From assembly GCA_035308525.1 (NCBI GenBank), contig DATGGM010000072.1, positions 1 to 64,000 of the forward strand: DNA of 64,000 nucleotides, given 5' to 3'. The translations under genes and the position numbers were made by a program. Shown piece after piece: positions 1 to 8,773 of this stretch. This DNA comes from Bog-159 sp035308525 (GTDB lineage Bacteria > Acidobacteriota > Terriglobia > Bryobacterales > Bryobacteraceae). Within the stretch, counting starts at the first letter, position 1. Each line of letters begins with the position of its first letter. The notes under the pieces were generated by a model that saw only the letters and a list, made by a program, of their open reading frames with translations, searched no databases and was not told the origin of the DNA.

Positions 1-45
1 AGCAATGCGTTGGAACTGATGCGCTCCATCGGCCTGGAAGTATGA
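1..45 (+). CDS. 3' end of an unidentified gene (partial)
   Basis: Frame 1 is open from the left edge to a TGA at 43-45 and encodes the last 14 residues of a protein, ending in IGLEV. The fragment is too short to identify. It is called coding only because the next gene starts 46 bases further on in the same direction and the frame ends cleanly. Confidence 0.4.
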   Translation, partial: SNALELMRSIGLEV

Positions 46-91
46 GCGTCGCGGCAGGCTTCGCGTATTATGTAACGAGAGAGATCCCGTC

Positions 92-1099
92 TTGACACGT
101 CATCCGCGCTTGCTGCTTTCCTCGATCCTGCTTGCATGGCTGGCGATTCCCGCCTGTAGGCAGGCGAAGCGCCCGTCGGCCGCGGCGGAACGGGCGGGGC
201 CGGATTTCCGCGCCAGTAGCCACGACCTGTCCAGGCCTTTGCAGATCGTTACGTACGGCGATATGCGGTTCACCGCACCCAGCGAAACCGGGGCCACCAA
301 TCCAAAGGTGCGCCGGTGGCTGGTTGACCGGATTGCATCGGAAAAACCCGACGCGGTCCTGTTGAGCGGCGACATCCCCTGGCACGGTGGTATCGCCAAC
401 GATTATGCGGTGTACCGGTCGGAAACGAACCTCTGGCGGGAGGAACATATACGGATTTATCCGGCGCTCGGAAATCACGAGTTTCAGGGCCTGGAAGGCG
501 CGTGTCTGGATAATTGGTGGAGCGCGTTTCCCGAACTCCGCGGCCTGCGATATTACTCGGTGCAACTTGGCGATTCGGTGTATGTCCTGAACCTCGACAG
601 CAACTTGCCTTTCACTCCCGGCAGCGAACAGATGACGTGGGTAAGTAAACAGTTGGCAGGTCTGCCGCCCGGCGTGCGCTTTCTACTGCTGAATCTGCAC
701 CATCCGCCCGTGGTGGATGTGCAAGCCGACGGAGACGATAGCCACAACGGGCGGCCAAACGAGGCGGCTCTGGCCGCGTTCCTGGCAGCGGCGCCACAGA
801 AATCGCGCGTTCGTTTTATCGTGGCGGCCGGGCATGTTCACAACTACGAACGCTTCGATCGGGACGGCATTGTCTACCTTGTATCGGGAGGCGGAGGAGC
901 CAAGCCGCGTCCAGTCGAGCGCGGGCCCAAGGATCTGTATCAAGACCGGGGATTTCCGAATTACCACTACGTGAAGCTGGTCGTGAGCGGCGAAAAGCTG
1001 CGGGGCACCATGATTCGCGTCGCCGATCCCGGCTCGTCTTCACCGCTCTGGGAAGAGAAGGACCATTTCGAGGTGCTGGCTGTTCAGACGAACTTGTAA
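92..1099 (+). CDS. Lipoprotein-type calcineurin-like metallophosphoesterase
   Basis: The 335-residue protein carries the metal-binding motifs of the calcineurin-like phosphoesterase fold in order: GD near residues 56-57, GD at 93-94, GNHE at 127-130, a His pair at 203-204 and GHVH at 247-250. The spacing resembles purple-acid-phosphatase-like enzymes, so phosphate-ester hydrolysis outside the cytoplasm is likely, but the substrate is unknown. The N-terminus is a hydrophobic segment ending in IPAC (Cys22), a plausible lipobox. The start is a TTG at 92 behind a purine-rich GAGAGAGA stretch. Its 3' end overlaps the convergent oxidoreductase by 16 bases. Confidence 0.85.
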   Translation: MTRHPRLLLSSILLAWLAIPACRQAKRPSAAAERAGPDFRASSHDLSRPLQIVTYGDMRFTAPSETGATNPKVRRWLVDRIASEKPDAVLLSGDIPWHGGIANDYAVYRSETNLWREEHIRIYPALGNHEFQGLEGACLDNWWSAFPELRGLRYYSVQLGDSVYVLNLDSNLPFTPGSEQMTWVSKQLAGLPPGVRFLLLNLHHPPVVDVQADGDDSHNGRPNEAALAAFLAAAPQKSRVRFIVAAGHVHNYERFDRDGIVYLVSGGGGAKPRPVERGPKDLYQDRGFPNYHYVKLVVSGEKLRGTMIRVADPGSSSPLWEEKDHFEVLAVQTNL

Positions 1100-2409
1100 G
1101 TGCCCGGCACCGGCAGCGGCGCAGGCTCCATCTTCACGTCGTATCCGAACGCCTTGGGCATCAGGTCTAACTGGGAATTCATGATCTGATCCCAAGTGAT
1201 CTCCTGTCCGGAGTAAGCCGATTCGCGCGCCATAATCGCGGTCAGCGTGCTTTCCGCGATGGGCAGGGAAAAATTCAGGTACGGCCCATCGCCGCGGATG
1301 CTCTTGACCATGTTGATGTGTTCCTGGACGTAAGGATTGATCCCTTTGGCCCCCATATCCATGCCATTACTGCGGCCCCTGGCGCCGACGATGGAGTCGC
1401 TCACGTTGCTGTAAACACCTTTCGGATATTGCCGGCAATGGCTGCTCAGGTGGACGCCATTGGCGTAGGTAAAGTCCGAACTCATGTGGTCGTAGATATT
1501 GCCGTAGAGTTCCTCGCGGGGACGCCAGGCCGCGCCGCCCGAAGCCACCACTTTCACCGGATGCGCGTTCATCACCCAGTTCATGAAGTCGATGTTGTGA
1601 AAGTGCTGCTCGACGATCTGGTCGCCGCAGATCCAGATGAAGGAATACCAATTGCGGAGTTGCCACTCCATGTCGCTCCATTTCGGCTCGCGGCGGTCGG
1701 CGTGAAAGACCGGTCCGCTGAGGTAATAAGAATAAAGCGCGGTGATGTCGCCGATGGCGCCATCGTGGACCTTCTGTACCGTTTCCACATATTCGCGGTG
1801 GGCATGGCGCTGGGCGCCCGAGACGACGGTTAACTTGCGCTCGGCGGCCAGCTTTCCGGCGGCGATGAAGCGCCGCGCGCCCACCGGATCTGTGGCGATG
1901 GGTTTCTCCGTGAACACGTGCTTGCCGGCGTTCACGGCAGCCTCGAAATGCATCGGGCGGAATCCGGGTGGCGTCGTCAGCATCACGATATCGATATCGG
2001 AGGCCAGCAGCTTCTGGTAAGCGTCGAAGCCGGTGAAGTGATGGTCGGGCTCGACGCGGATGCGCGGTTGTATGGAGGCCACCAGGTCCTCGGCTTTCAT
2101 CTCCTGTGGCCGGCCGTTGCGGTCCACAGTGATGCCTGCATAGCGCCCGATGAACTTCGGATCGCGCAGGCGGGCCAGGGACTGTTCCAGGTGGTCTTCA
2201 AAGACGTCCGCCATGGACACCAGCTCGACATGCTCGTTGCCGGTGAGCAGATCGGCAACCGCCTGCGTGCCACGCCCACCGCAACCCACCAGGCCGGCCT
2301 TCAGCCGGTCGGCCGACGCGCTCCGCGCACCGCGCGGTTGGAGCAGGGAGAAGGCGGATGCCCCCCCAGCCAGCAAGCTTCTGCGGGAGATGCCATCTGA
2401 GTTTTGCAT
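1084..2409 (-). CDS. Gfo/Idh/MocA family oxidoreductase, Tat-exported
   Basis: The 441-residue protein starts at the ATG at 2409. An upstream in-frame start at 2499 would bury the signal. Residues 8-16 hold a twin-arginine signal (SRRSLLAGG) followed by a hydrophobic stretch, so export of a folded, cofactor-loaded enzyme is expected. A Rossmann NAD(P) motif, VGCGGRG, lies at 41-47, and the EKP motif of the family follows in the middle region. Relatives oxidise or dehydrate sugars and cyclitols; the substrate here is unknown. The gene ends inside the end of the convergent phosphoesterase gene. The 156-base gap to the S53 protease start is the shared divergent promoter region. Confidence 0.88.
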   Translation of the reverse strand: MQNSDGISRRSLLAGGASAFSLLQPRGARSASADRLKAGLVGCGGRGTQAVADLLTGNEHVELVSMADVFEDHLEQSLARLRDPKFIGRYAGITVDRNGRPQEMKAEDLVASIQPRIRVEPDHHFTGFDAYQKLLASDIDIVMLTTPPGFRPMHFEAAVNAGKHVFTEKPIATDPVGARRFIAAGKLAAERKLTVVSGAQRHAHREYVETVQKVHDGAIGDITALYSYYLSGPVFHADRREPKWSDMEWQLRNWYSFIWICGDQIVEQHFHNIDFMNWVMNAHPVKVVASGGAAWRPREELYGNIYDHMSSDFTYANGVHLSSHCRQYPKGVYSNVSDSIVGARGRSNGMDMGAKGINPYVQEHINMVKSIRGDGPYLNFSLPIAESTLTAIMARESAYSGQEITWDQIMNSQLDLMPKAFGYDVKMEPAPLPVPGTYKFV

Positions 2410-2565
2410 GACTCGACACGTATCACAAAACGGCCGGATCGCAAGGGTGTAAAGTTCAACACAATTGGGACCTTCCGCGGCGTCGGGTTGCTTGTACAAT
2501 CGGTGGAGCCGGGAGGACTATCCACGAAAATCCCGGGGACGGAAACCGAGTTCAGGAGGAAGAGG

Positions 2566-4668
2566 ATGATGCACAGAATCGTTGTGGCGCTGGGGCTCGC
2601 ATCGTGCGGCTTTGCGCAGGCTCCTGTTTTGATTACGCAGCCGATTGACGAGAGCAAGCTGGTCACGCTGGCTGGAAACGTCCGCCCGGAAGCGATCGCG
2701 GCCAACGATCAGGGCCGCGTGCCGGACAGTATGTTGATCGATCACATGCTGCTGCAATTGCAGCGCGCCCCGCAACAGGAGCAGGCGGTGGAAACGTGGA
2801 TCGATCAGCTTCACGATCCAACCTCGCCAAACTATCATCACTGGCTCACCACGGCGGAGTACGGCCAGAAGTTCGGCCTGGCGGCGCAGGATCTGAACAC
2901 CATTCGGAGCTGGCTGGCTTCTGAAGGTTTCGCGGTGAACGTGGTCTATCCGAGCGGCATGCTGATAGACTTCTCGGGCACGGCGGGCCAGGTGCGCGCG
3001 GCATTCCACACGGACATTCACAATCTGGCGGTGAACGGCACGCCGCACATCGCCAATATGAGCAACCCGCGGATTCCGGCGGCGCTCGCGCCGGCTATCG
3101 CGGGTATTGTCTCGCTGCACAACTTCTGGCCGCATCCGATGTACCGGAGCAAGGCCGACTACACGGTGGGCAACGGTTATTACCTGGTGGTTCCGGGCGA
3201 CGTCGCCGAAATTTACAATATCAAGCCGCTGTTCAATAAGTCGGTAACGGGCAAGGGCCAGACGGTAGTAGTAATCGAGGATACGGACTTCTACAGCACC
3301 GCGGATTGGACCGACTTCAGGTCGACTTTCGGCCTGGACCTGTTCACCAGCGGGAACCTTATTTCAGCCAATCCGCCTTCATCGGGCCAGAACAACTGCT
3401 CCGATCCGGGCGTCAACGGCGACTCGATTGAGGCAGCGGTGGACGCGGAATATGCCAGCGCGGCGGCGCCGGGCGCGACGATCGAAGTGGCTTCCTGCGC
3501 CGACACGGCCGTGACCTTCGGCGGGCTGATCGCGATTGAAAACCTTTTGAATGCCGGCGGCACGCCGCCGGCCATCATGAGTGTCAGCTACGGAGAATGT
3601 GAGGCGTTCACCGGCGCCAGTGCGAACGCGGCGTTCAACGCCACGTATCAGCAGGGCGTCGCGGAGGGCGTCTCGATTTTCGTCTCCTCGGGTGACGATG
3701 CGGCAGCCGGCTGCGACCGTAACGCTCAAGATGCCGTGCACGGCATAGGGATTACCGGCTGGGGGGGCACCAAGCATAATGTGGCGGTGGGCGGAACGGA
3801 TTTTGGGGACAGCTATCTAGGCTTGAACAGCACTTACTGGAGTTCGGCGAACACCCAGTATTATGAATCCGCCCTATCTTACATTCCCGAGATTCCCTGG
3901 AATGACACCTGCGCCAGCGTGTTGGTTGCCAACGCGTTGGGCTACAGCCACACCTATGGTGCGAACGGCGCCTGCAACAGTTCCATCGGCGAAGAATTCT
4001 TCCTTGGCACCACGGGTGGCAGCGGTGGCCCGAGCGGCTGTGCCACAGGAGCGCCATCGGTCTACGGGGTGGTCTCGGGAACCTGTAAGGGCTACCCAAA
4101 GCCCTCGTGGCAGAAGGTCCTGGGCAACCCTAACGACTCGGTGCGCGACGTCCCGGACGTTTCGCTATTCGCGGCCAACGGCGTGTGGGGACATTATTAT
4201 CCGATCTGTTTCTCGGACCCGTTTTTTGGCGGCGCCTCGTGTTCGGGCACGCCGGATACCTGGCTGGGGGCCGGCGGGACATCCTTCTCGTCCCCTATGA
4301 TGGCCGGTATACAGGCTCTCGTAAACCAGATGAACGGCAGCCCGCAAGGCAACCCCAACTATGCTTATTACAAGCTAGCCGGACGGGAATACGGATCCAC
4401 CGGTTCGACAACCTGTAATTCCACGCTCGGCAACGCGGCCGCCAGCACGTGCGTCTTTTACGATGTCACGCTGGGCGACATGGACGTGCCCTGCACGTTC
4501 GGTTCGGGCGACTGCTTCAAGCCCGGCGGAACCTACGGGGTGTTGTCGACATCCGACAGCTCTTATTTGCCGGCGTACCCGACCGGCACCGGGTGGGACT
4601 TCGCCACCGGGATCGGTACGGTTAACGCCAATAACCTGGCGATTCGTTGGAAGGCGGTGGCTCCCTAG
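2566..4668 (+). CDS. Secreted pro-kumamolisin (family S53 sedolisin) protease
   Basis: The start is the ATG at 2566, directly behind a perfect AGGAGG at 2554-2559, giving 700 residues. A signal peptide of about 19 residues is followed by a pro-kumamolisin activation domain (about 25-185) and the sedolisin catalytic domain. The catalytic Glu and Asp sit in the SIEAAVDAEY segment (Glu289, Asp293) and the nucleophile is Ser573 in GGTSFSSP. These are the S53 signature residues. Sedolisins are acid-active serine carboxyl peptidases that cleave off their own prodomain after export. The C-terminal Asp-rich part (YDVTLGDMD) is the expected calcium site. A strong hairpin follows the stop codon. Confidence 0.93.
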   Translation: MMHRIVVALGLASCGFAQAPVLITQPIDESKLVTLAGNVRPEAIAANDQGRVPDSMLIDHMLLQLQRAPQQEQAVETWIDQLHDPTSPNYHHWLTTAEYGQKFGLAAQDLNTIRSWLASEGFAVNVVYPSGMLIDFSGTAGQVRAAFHTDIHNLAVNGTPHIANMSNPRIPAALAPAIAGIVSLHNFWPHPMYRSKADYTVGNGYYLVVPGDVAEIYNIKPLFNKSVTGKGQTVVVIEDTDFYSTADWTDFRSTFGLDLFTSGNLISANPPSSGQNNCSDPGVNGDSIEAAVDAEYASAAAPGATIEVASCADTAVTFGGLIAIENLLNAGGTPPAIMSVSYGECEAFTGASANAAFNATYQQGVAEGVSIFVSSGDDAAAGCDRNAQDAVHGIGITGWGGTKHNVAVGGTDFGDSYLGLNSTYWSSANTQYYESALSYIPEIPWNDTCASVLVANALGYSHTYGANGACNSSIGEEFFLGTTGGSGGPSGCATGAPSVYGVVSGTCKGYPKPSWQKVLGNPNDSVRDVPDVSLFAANGVWGHYYPICFSDPFFGGASCSGTPDTWLGAGGTSFSSPMMAGIQALVNQMNGSPQGNPNYAYYKLAGREYGSTGSTTCNSTLGNAAASTCVFYDVTLGDMDVPCTFGSGDCFKPGGTYGVLSTSDSSYLPAYPTGTGWDFATGIGTVNANNLAIRWKAVAP

Positions 4669-4674
4669 ACACCG

Positions 4675-4701
4675 GGGGGCGGACCCGGGAAGTCCGCCCC
4701 C
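4675..4701. terminator. GC-rich hairpin between two convergent genes
   Basis: A perfect 10-base-pair stem (GGGGGCGGAC at 4675-4684 and GTCCGCCCCC at 4692-4701) encloses a 7-base loop. It lies exactly between the stop of the S53 protease (4668) and the stop of the small minus-strand gene (4707). There is no T-run on either side, so it may stop transcription in both directions with help from Rho, or protect the 3' ends. Confidence 0.6.
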
Positions 4702-4706
4702 TCGAC

Positions 4707-4934
4707 CTACGCGGCTCTCGCCAACGGCGGAGATATGGCCTGCACCTTCACCGGCCGGGGCTCGTCGAAGATCTCGAGCAGGATGGATCGTACGCGGAGG
4801 TAGCGCTGGCATTCCGGGCAACCGCACTGGCCTGCTACTGCCACGTGGTCGATCAGGTAGTCCAGTTGTTCCCGCATGACGTCGGTCTCGTCGGCGGCTA
4901 GTGGAACTCTCGGCATTTCAATTTGTGGAGCCAT
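4707..4934 (-). CDS. Small cysteine-motif protein of unknown function
   Basis: The ATG at 4934 lies 6 bases behind a perfect AGGAGG (revcomp of 4942-4947), which makes this a convincing short gene of 75 residues. The middle holds Cys-Gly-Cys-Pro-Glu-Cys (CxCxxC), which could bind zinc or another metal, flanked by amphipathic helices. There is no signal peptide, so it is probably cytosolic. I do not recognise the family. It has its own upstream region of about 125 bases, shared with the divergent gene at 5060, and ends at the hairpin at 4675-4701. Confidence 0.65.
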   Translation of the reverse strand: MAPQIEMPRVPLAADETDVMREQLDYLIDHVAVAGQCGCPECQRYLRVRSILLEIFDEPRPVKVQAISPPLARAA

Positions 4935-5059
4935 TGCATTACCTCCTGCACTCACCTAGATAGATGTACGCAAGGCCGATGGGGGTCCGTTCCGTAGTGT
5001 AAAAGAGTGTCAGCTTTGGGTTACTAAAGTTTCATCCGCGATCCGCCGATGCAGATGGT

Positions 5060-5395
5060 GTGACAGAAGAGCCGGTGGATCTGGAACTAATCGCCAACCG
5101 CTTCAGCCGGCTCGTAAAGGAGCTGCTGCAGGGACAAGTTCGCCGCACCTGCTTTCAACCCTGGGAGGTTGAGTTTTTGCTCGATCTACAGGGCTGCGGA
5201 ATGACCCGCTCGCGCCGGGACGAAGCGCTGCGCCGGTACCAACGGGCGGTTGTACGGCAACTGGAGCGTGGGGAACTGCCGCCGGTCAGGTTCTCGGAGT
5301 TCACCAGGCGACAGCAGCCCAGAACGGCCCTGATCTCGCCGGCTTTATGCGTCAACCATAACGCGCCGGCCCTCAATCCGCAGGTCCCCACTTAA
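5060..5395 (+). CDS. Small helical protein of unknown function
   Basis: A GTG at 5060 begins a 111-residue reading frame. Residues 8-85 look like a folded helical domain rich in Leu, Arg and Glu (segments PWEVEFLLDL and RRYQRAVVRQLERGELP). The remaining 25 residues are low in complexity and lie over the 3' end of purN, which is on the other strand, with a 51-base overlap. I believe similar small proteins recur in acidobacteria but cannot name a family. The tail may be neutral drift after loss of an earlier stop. Confidence 0.5.
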   Translation: MTEEPVDLELIANRFSRLVKELLQGQVRRTCFQPWEVEFLLDLQGCGMTRSRRDEALRRYQRAVVRQLERGELPPVRFSEFTRRQQPRTALISPALCVNHNAPALNPQVPT

Positions 5396-5947
5396 TACGA
5401 TGCTGATGGCTTCGCTGTAGATGCGGTGCTCCTCTTTGAGGATGCGCGCCGACAGTGTTTCGACGGTATCGCCGTCGAGCACGGGCACCGCGGCTTGCAC
5501 GATAATAGGGCCGGCGTCCAGGTATTCATCAACAAAATGGACTGTGCAGCCGGTTATCTTGACACCGTGCTCCAGGGCCTGGTGCTGCGCGTCCAAGCCC
5601 GCAAAGGCCGGCAGCAGAGACGGATGGATGTTGAGCACGCGCCCCGCGAACTCGCGGATAAAGCCCGCGCTGAGCAGCCGCATGTAGCCCGCCAGGCAGA
5701 CCAGATCCACTGCGTGCTTCTTCAGCTCTTCCACCAGCATGCCGTCGAAGATATTGCGGTCCAGGCCCTTCGAAGGGAGGCAGACCGACGGCAGACCGCG
5801 TTGCCGGGCTACTTCCAACCCGCGCGCCTCCGGGCGGTTGGAGATCACGATGGCGATCTCGGCTGCGATCCGGCCCAAGGCCACGTTATCGGCAATGGCT
5901 TCGAAGTTCGAGCCGCGGCCGGAAAGCAGGATTCCCAGGCGCTTCAC
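5345..5947 (-). CDS. purN: Phosphoribosylglycinamide formyltransferase
   Basis: PurN transfers a formyl group from 10-formyl-tetrahydrofolate to GAR in the third step of purine synthesis, in the cytosol. The 200-residue length is normal. The catalytic triad appears as Asn106 and His108 in NIHPSLLP and Asp144 in the DEYLDAG segment, at the same numbers as in the E. coli enzyme. The phosphate-binding SGRGSNF lies at the N-terminus. Its GTG start (5947) overlaps the purM stop by 4 bases (GTGA), so it is translationally coupled to purM. Confidence 0.96.
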   Translation of the reverse strand: MKRLGILLSGRGSNFEAIADNVALGRIAAEIAIVISNRPEARGLEVARQRGLPSVCLPSKGLDRNIFDGMLVEELKKHAVDLVCLAGYMRLLSAGFIREFAGRVLNIHPSLLPAFAGLDAQHQALEHGVKITGCTVHFVDEYLDAGPIIVQAAVPVLDGDTVETLSARILKEEHRIYSEAISIVLSGDLRIEGRRVMVDA

Positions 5948-6969
5948 CGGTACACCACCCGCGGCGCGCGGCGCTTTCGTTCCACGACGCGGCCAATCAC
6001 GAGGGAAGGCTCGTCCAGTTTGCGCAAAACCGTCTCCGCGCGCTTGATACCGGACCGCGGCACCGCCAGAATCATCCCGATACCCAGATTAAACGTCCGC
6101 CGGTAATCGTCTTCGGGCAAATTTCCGAGCCGACGCAGCAGTTCGAAGATGGGCGGAATGGTCCACGCATCGGTATTGATTTCCGCTGCCAGACCGTCGG
6201 CCAGCATGCGCGGCGTGTTATCCGTAATGCCGCCCCCGGTAATGTGAGCGGCGCCGCGCAACAGGCCGGCATCCGCCAGGGCGCGGATGGGTTTCAGATA
6301 GCTGCGGTGAACCTGCAGCAGCGCGTCGGACAACGTGCCGCTCAGTTCCGAAACCACGGTTTCGGGGGTGTAGCCGGCTACGTCAAACAGGAGCTTGCGC
6401 GCCAGCGAGTAGCCGTTGGTGTGAAGGCCCGTGGACGGCAGGCCCAGCAGCACGTCACCGGCGCGGACGCGCTTGCCCGTGAGCAGGGCCCGCCGCTCGG
6501 CCGCGCCCACGATGAAGCCCGCCAGGTCGTATTCACCGGGCGCATACAAGCCGGGCATTTCGGCGGTTTCGCCGCCTATGAGCGCGCAACCGTTATTCCG
6601 GCAGCCGCGCGCCAGCCCCGCCACAACCTGCGCGGCCACGCCGGCTTCCAGTTTTCCGGTGGCGAAATAATCCAGAAAGAACAGGGGCTGGGCACCCTGC
6701 ACGGCGATGTCGTTGACGCAGTGATTCACCAGATCCTCGCCCACCGTCGCATGCCGGCCGGTCATAAAGGCGACCTTGATCTTGGTGCCCACCCCATCGG
6801 CCGAGCTGATGAGCACGGGCCGCTTCCACCCCGCGAGAGAATAACATGCCCCGAAGGAGCCGATGTCGGTCAGCACGCCGCGCGTGAAGGTCTGGCGCGC
6901 GAGCCGGCGGATGGAGGAGACGGCGCGTTCCGCTTCATCGATGTTGACACCGGCGTCCTGGTAGCGCAT
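5944..6969 (-). CDS. purM: Phosphoribosylformylglycinamidine cyclo-ligase (AIR synthetase)
   Basis: PurM closes the imidazole ring of AIR using ATP, the fifth step of purine synthesis. The 341-residue protein has the expected order of signatures: the DIGSFGACY segment, SSADGVGTK in the ATP site, the HCVNDIAVQGAQPLFFLDY segment and IGGETAEMPG. The length is normal. It is the first gene of a purM-purN pair that overlap by 4 bases. The 46-base region upstream contains TATACT (revcomp of 6983-6988) as a possible -10 element, without a clear -35. Confidence 0.97.
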   Translation of the reverse strand: MRYQDAGVNIDEAERAVSSIRRLARQTFTRGVLTDIGSFGACYSLAGWKRPVLISSADGVGTKIKVAFMTGRHATVGEDLVNHCVNDIAVQGAQPLFFLDYFATGKLEAGVAAQVVAGLARGCRNNGCALIGGETAEMPGLYAPGEYDLAGFIVGAAERRALLTGKRVRAGDVLLGLPSTGLHTNGYSLARKLLFDVAGYTPETVVSELSGTLSDALLQVHRSYLKPIRALADAGLLRGAAHITGGGITDNTPRMLADGLAAEINTDAWTIPPIFELLRRLGNLPEDDYRRTFNLGIGMILAVPRSGIKRAETVLRKLDEPSLVIGRVVERKRRAPRVVYR

Positions 6970-7015
6970 GGATGGAATTCATAGTATAGCTGCCGGATCG
7001 GATGTCTTCCGGCGG

Positions 7016-8773
7016 TTAGCGGCTGGCGGCCGGTGGCTGCGCCAAGCGATCCGATTCACTGGAGCGGCTGGCTTCCGTCACGGGCAGCCGCAGCCGGAAA
7101 CATGCGCCTTGCCCCGGCTCGGATTCGACCCACATATCGCCGCCGTGGTCGAGAACCGTCTGGCGCGCCAGCGCCAGGCCAAGACCCAGGCCATTCTTCT
7201 TGCCGGCGCTGACGAAGGGATCGAACAGGCTGTCGCGGATCTCCGGCGCTATGCCCGGACCGGTGTCGTTCACTTCGGCCACTACGTATCCGCCGCCGGC
7301 CAGGGCTGAGATCTGAATGCGCCCGCCATCCGGCATCACCTCAAGGGCGTTGCCCACCAGGTTCGAGAAGACGCGCTCCATGCGGTTTCGCTCCAGCGGC
7401 AACTCGATGTCTTCCGGAATACGGATCTCCAGGTCGACGTGCTGTGCCTCGGCGGAAGCCAGCAGCGATTCGCAGCCGGCCACCGCCACCTCCCGCAGGT
7501 TACAGATTTCGGCGCCGGCCGCGTTGCCGCGCGAGACGTTCAGCAGGTCCTGCAGCAATTCCTGTATGCGGCGCGAAGCGCGGTAGATATTTCCGGCCAG
7601 GCGCTTGACCTGCGTGGGACTCAACTCCGCATCCACCAGCATTTCCGAGCCGCCGTAAACCGCGGCCAGCGGATTCCGGAGATCGTGCACGATGGAACTC
7701 GAGAGGCGCCCGATGGTGGAGATGCGCTCCTGGCGGATGAGTTCCTGGCGGGCTTGCTGGATGGAGGCGCACATGGCGTTGAACGTCCTTGCCAGGCGGC
7801 CCAACTCATCCTGGCTGGCCGCTTTTACCCGGTAGGTATAATTCTGCCGGGCGACTTCGGCGGCAGCCTGGTCCAGTTCTTTGACCGGCTCCACGATGCG
7901 GCGGGCCAGCACATACGTCAGGCCCAGGCTGGCCGCCACGGCCACCAGCCAAAGCAAAATGATATTGCGGCGGAGATCCGCCAGCCGCTCGCTGGAGGCC
8001 ATCGACTGAGAGCGCAGAATCCAAAGCTCGCCGATGGAATTGCCCTGAATATCCGAGAGCGGCGTACCGCGCGCGGCGTACTTCAGAACGTAGTCGCCCA
8101 ACCGCTTGGTTGCCGTCAGCCTGGCGGCCACATCCCGGGCTGCGTCGGGCGGCAACGACGAGGCAATGGGACGTCCTTCCGATAAAAATAGGAACTCACT
8201 GCCGCCGGTAGCCGCACGCAGTTGTTTTACCAGGTCATCCACGTCATAACCAGCCACCAGCACATTCTGCAGGACGCCCTCGAGATAGACCGGTGTGAAT
8301 ACGGTCTGGTACAAATGGCCGCCGCGAACCAGCAAGCCGGAAACCTGGTCGGGAAACTGGGACGCCGCCGTGCGCACATCCCGTTCGGCGACAGGCATGG
8401 CGCCCACCGAGACAATCACTTTGCCGGGCGCATCCGTGACCAGGAAAACCGCACGCTTGATGGCCAGCCTGTTCCATAACTCATTGGCGGTATCGCGAAT
8501 GGTGGCCGGATCTCTCGTGCCGAACGCGGAACGCACATCGGACATCTGACTAAGCGTCAAACTTACCGAAGCGAGCAGCTCCGCGCGGGCCTCCCAAAGG
8601 GACTGATAGGCCTGGAAGCTCGCGCCCAGCTCATCTTCCATGGTGCGCTTGGTGGTATCGACGGCGTTGCGCACCACGATCCAGCCGGTCAGCGCAAAGA
8701 GCAGCGTGACAGCCACGGAAGTGGCCAGCAGGATCTTCCACAAAAGCGACAGGCGTGAGAAGGACGCGATCAT
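7016..8773 (-). CDS. Membrane sensor histidine kinase with large extracytoplasmic sensor
   Basis: The 585-residue protein starts at the ATG at 8773, which overlaps the cupredoxin stop as ATGA; a longer frame to 8830 is unlikely. A transmembrane helix at about 12-34 precedes a periplasmic Cache-like sensor (about 40-265). A second helix at about 268-290 leads into a HAMP linker. A HisKA domain follows, with the phospho-accepting His363 in VHDLRNPLAA. The HATPase domain shows the N box NLVGNALE, the G1 box NDTGPGI and the G2 box GLGLGLALA. It is the last gene of the operon with the regulators at 10788-11958 and is their likely partner. The ligand is unknown, but the coupling to a copper-type protein suggests metal or redox sensing. 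Confidence 0.92.
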   Translation of the reverse strand: MIASFSRLSLLWKILLATSVAVTLLFALTGWIVVRNAVDTTKRTMEDELGASFQAYQSLWEARAELLASVSLTLSQMSDVRSAFGTRDPATIRDTANELWNRLAIKRAVFLVTDAPGKVIVSVGAMPVAERDVRTAASQFPDQVSGLLVRGGHLYQTVFTPVYLEGVLQNVLVAGYDVDDLVKQLRAATGGSEFLFLSEGRPIASSLPPDAARDVAARLTATKRLGDYVLKYAARGTPLSDIQGNSIGELWILRSQSMASSERLADLRRNIILLWLVAVAASLGLTYVLARRIVEPVKELDQAAAEVARQNYTYRVKAASQDELGRLARTFNAMCASIQQARQELIRQERISTIGRLSSSIVHDLRNPLAAVYGGSEMLVDAELSPTQVKRLAGNIYRASRRIQELLQDLLNVSRGNAAGAEICNLREVAVAGCESLLASAEAQHVDLEIRIPEDIELPLERNRMERVFSNLVGNALEVMPDGGRIQISALAGGGYVVAEVNDTGPGIAPEIRDSLFDPFVSAGKKNGLGLGLALARQTVLDHGGDMWVESEPGQGACFRLRLPVTEASRSSESDRLAQPPAASR

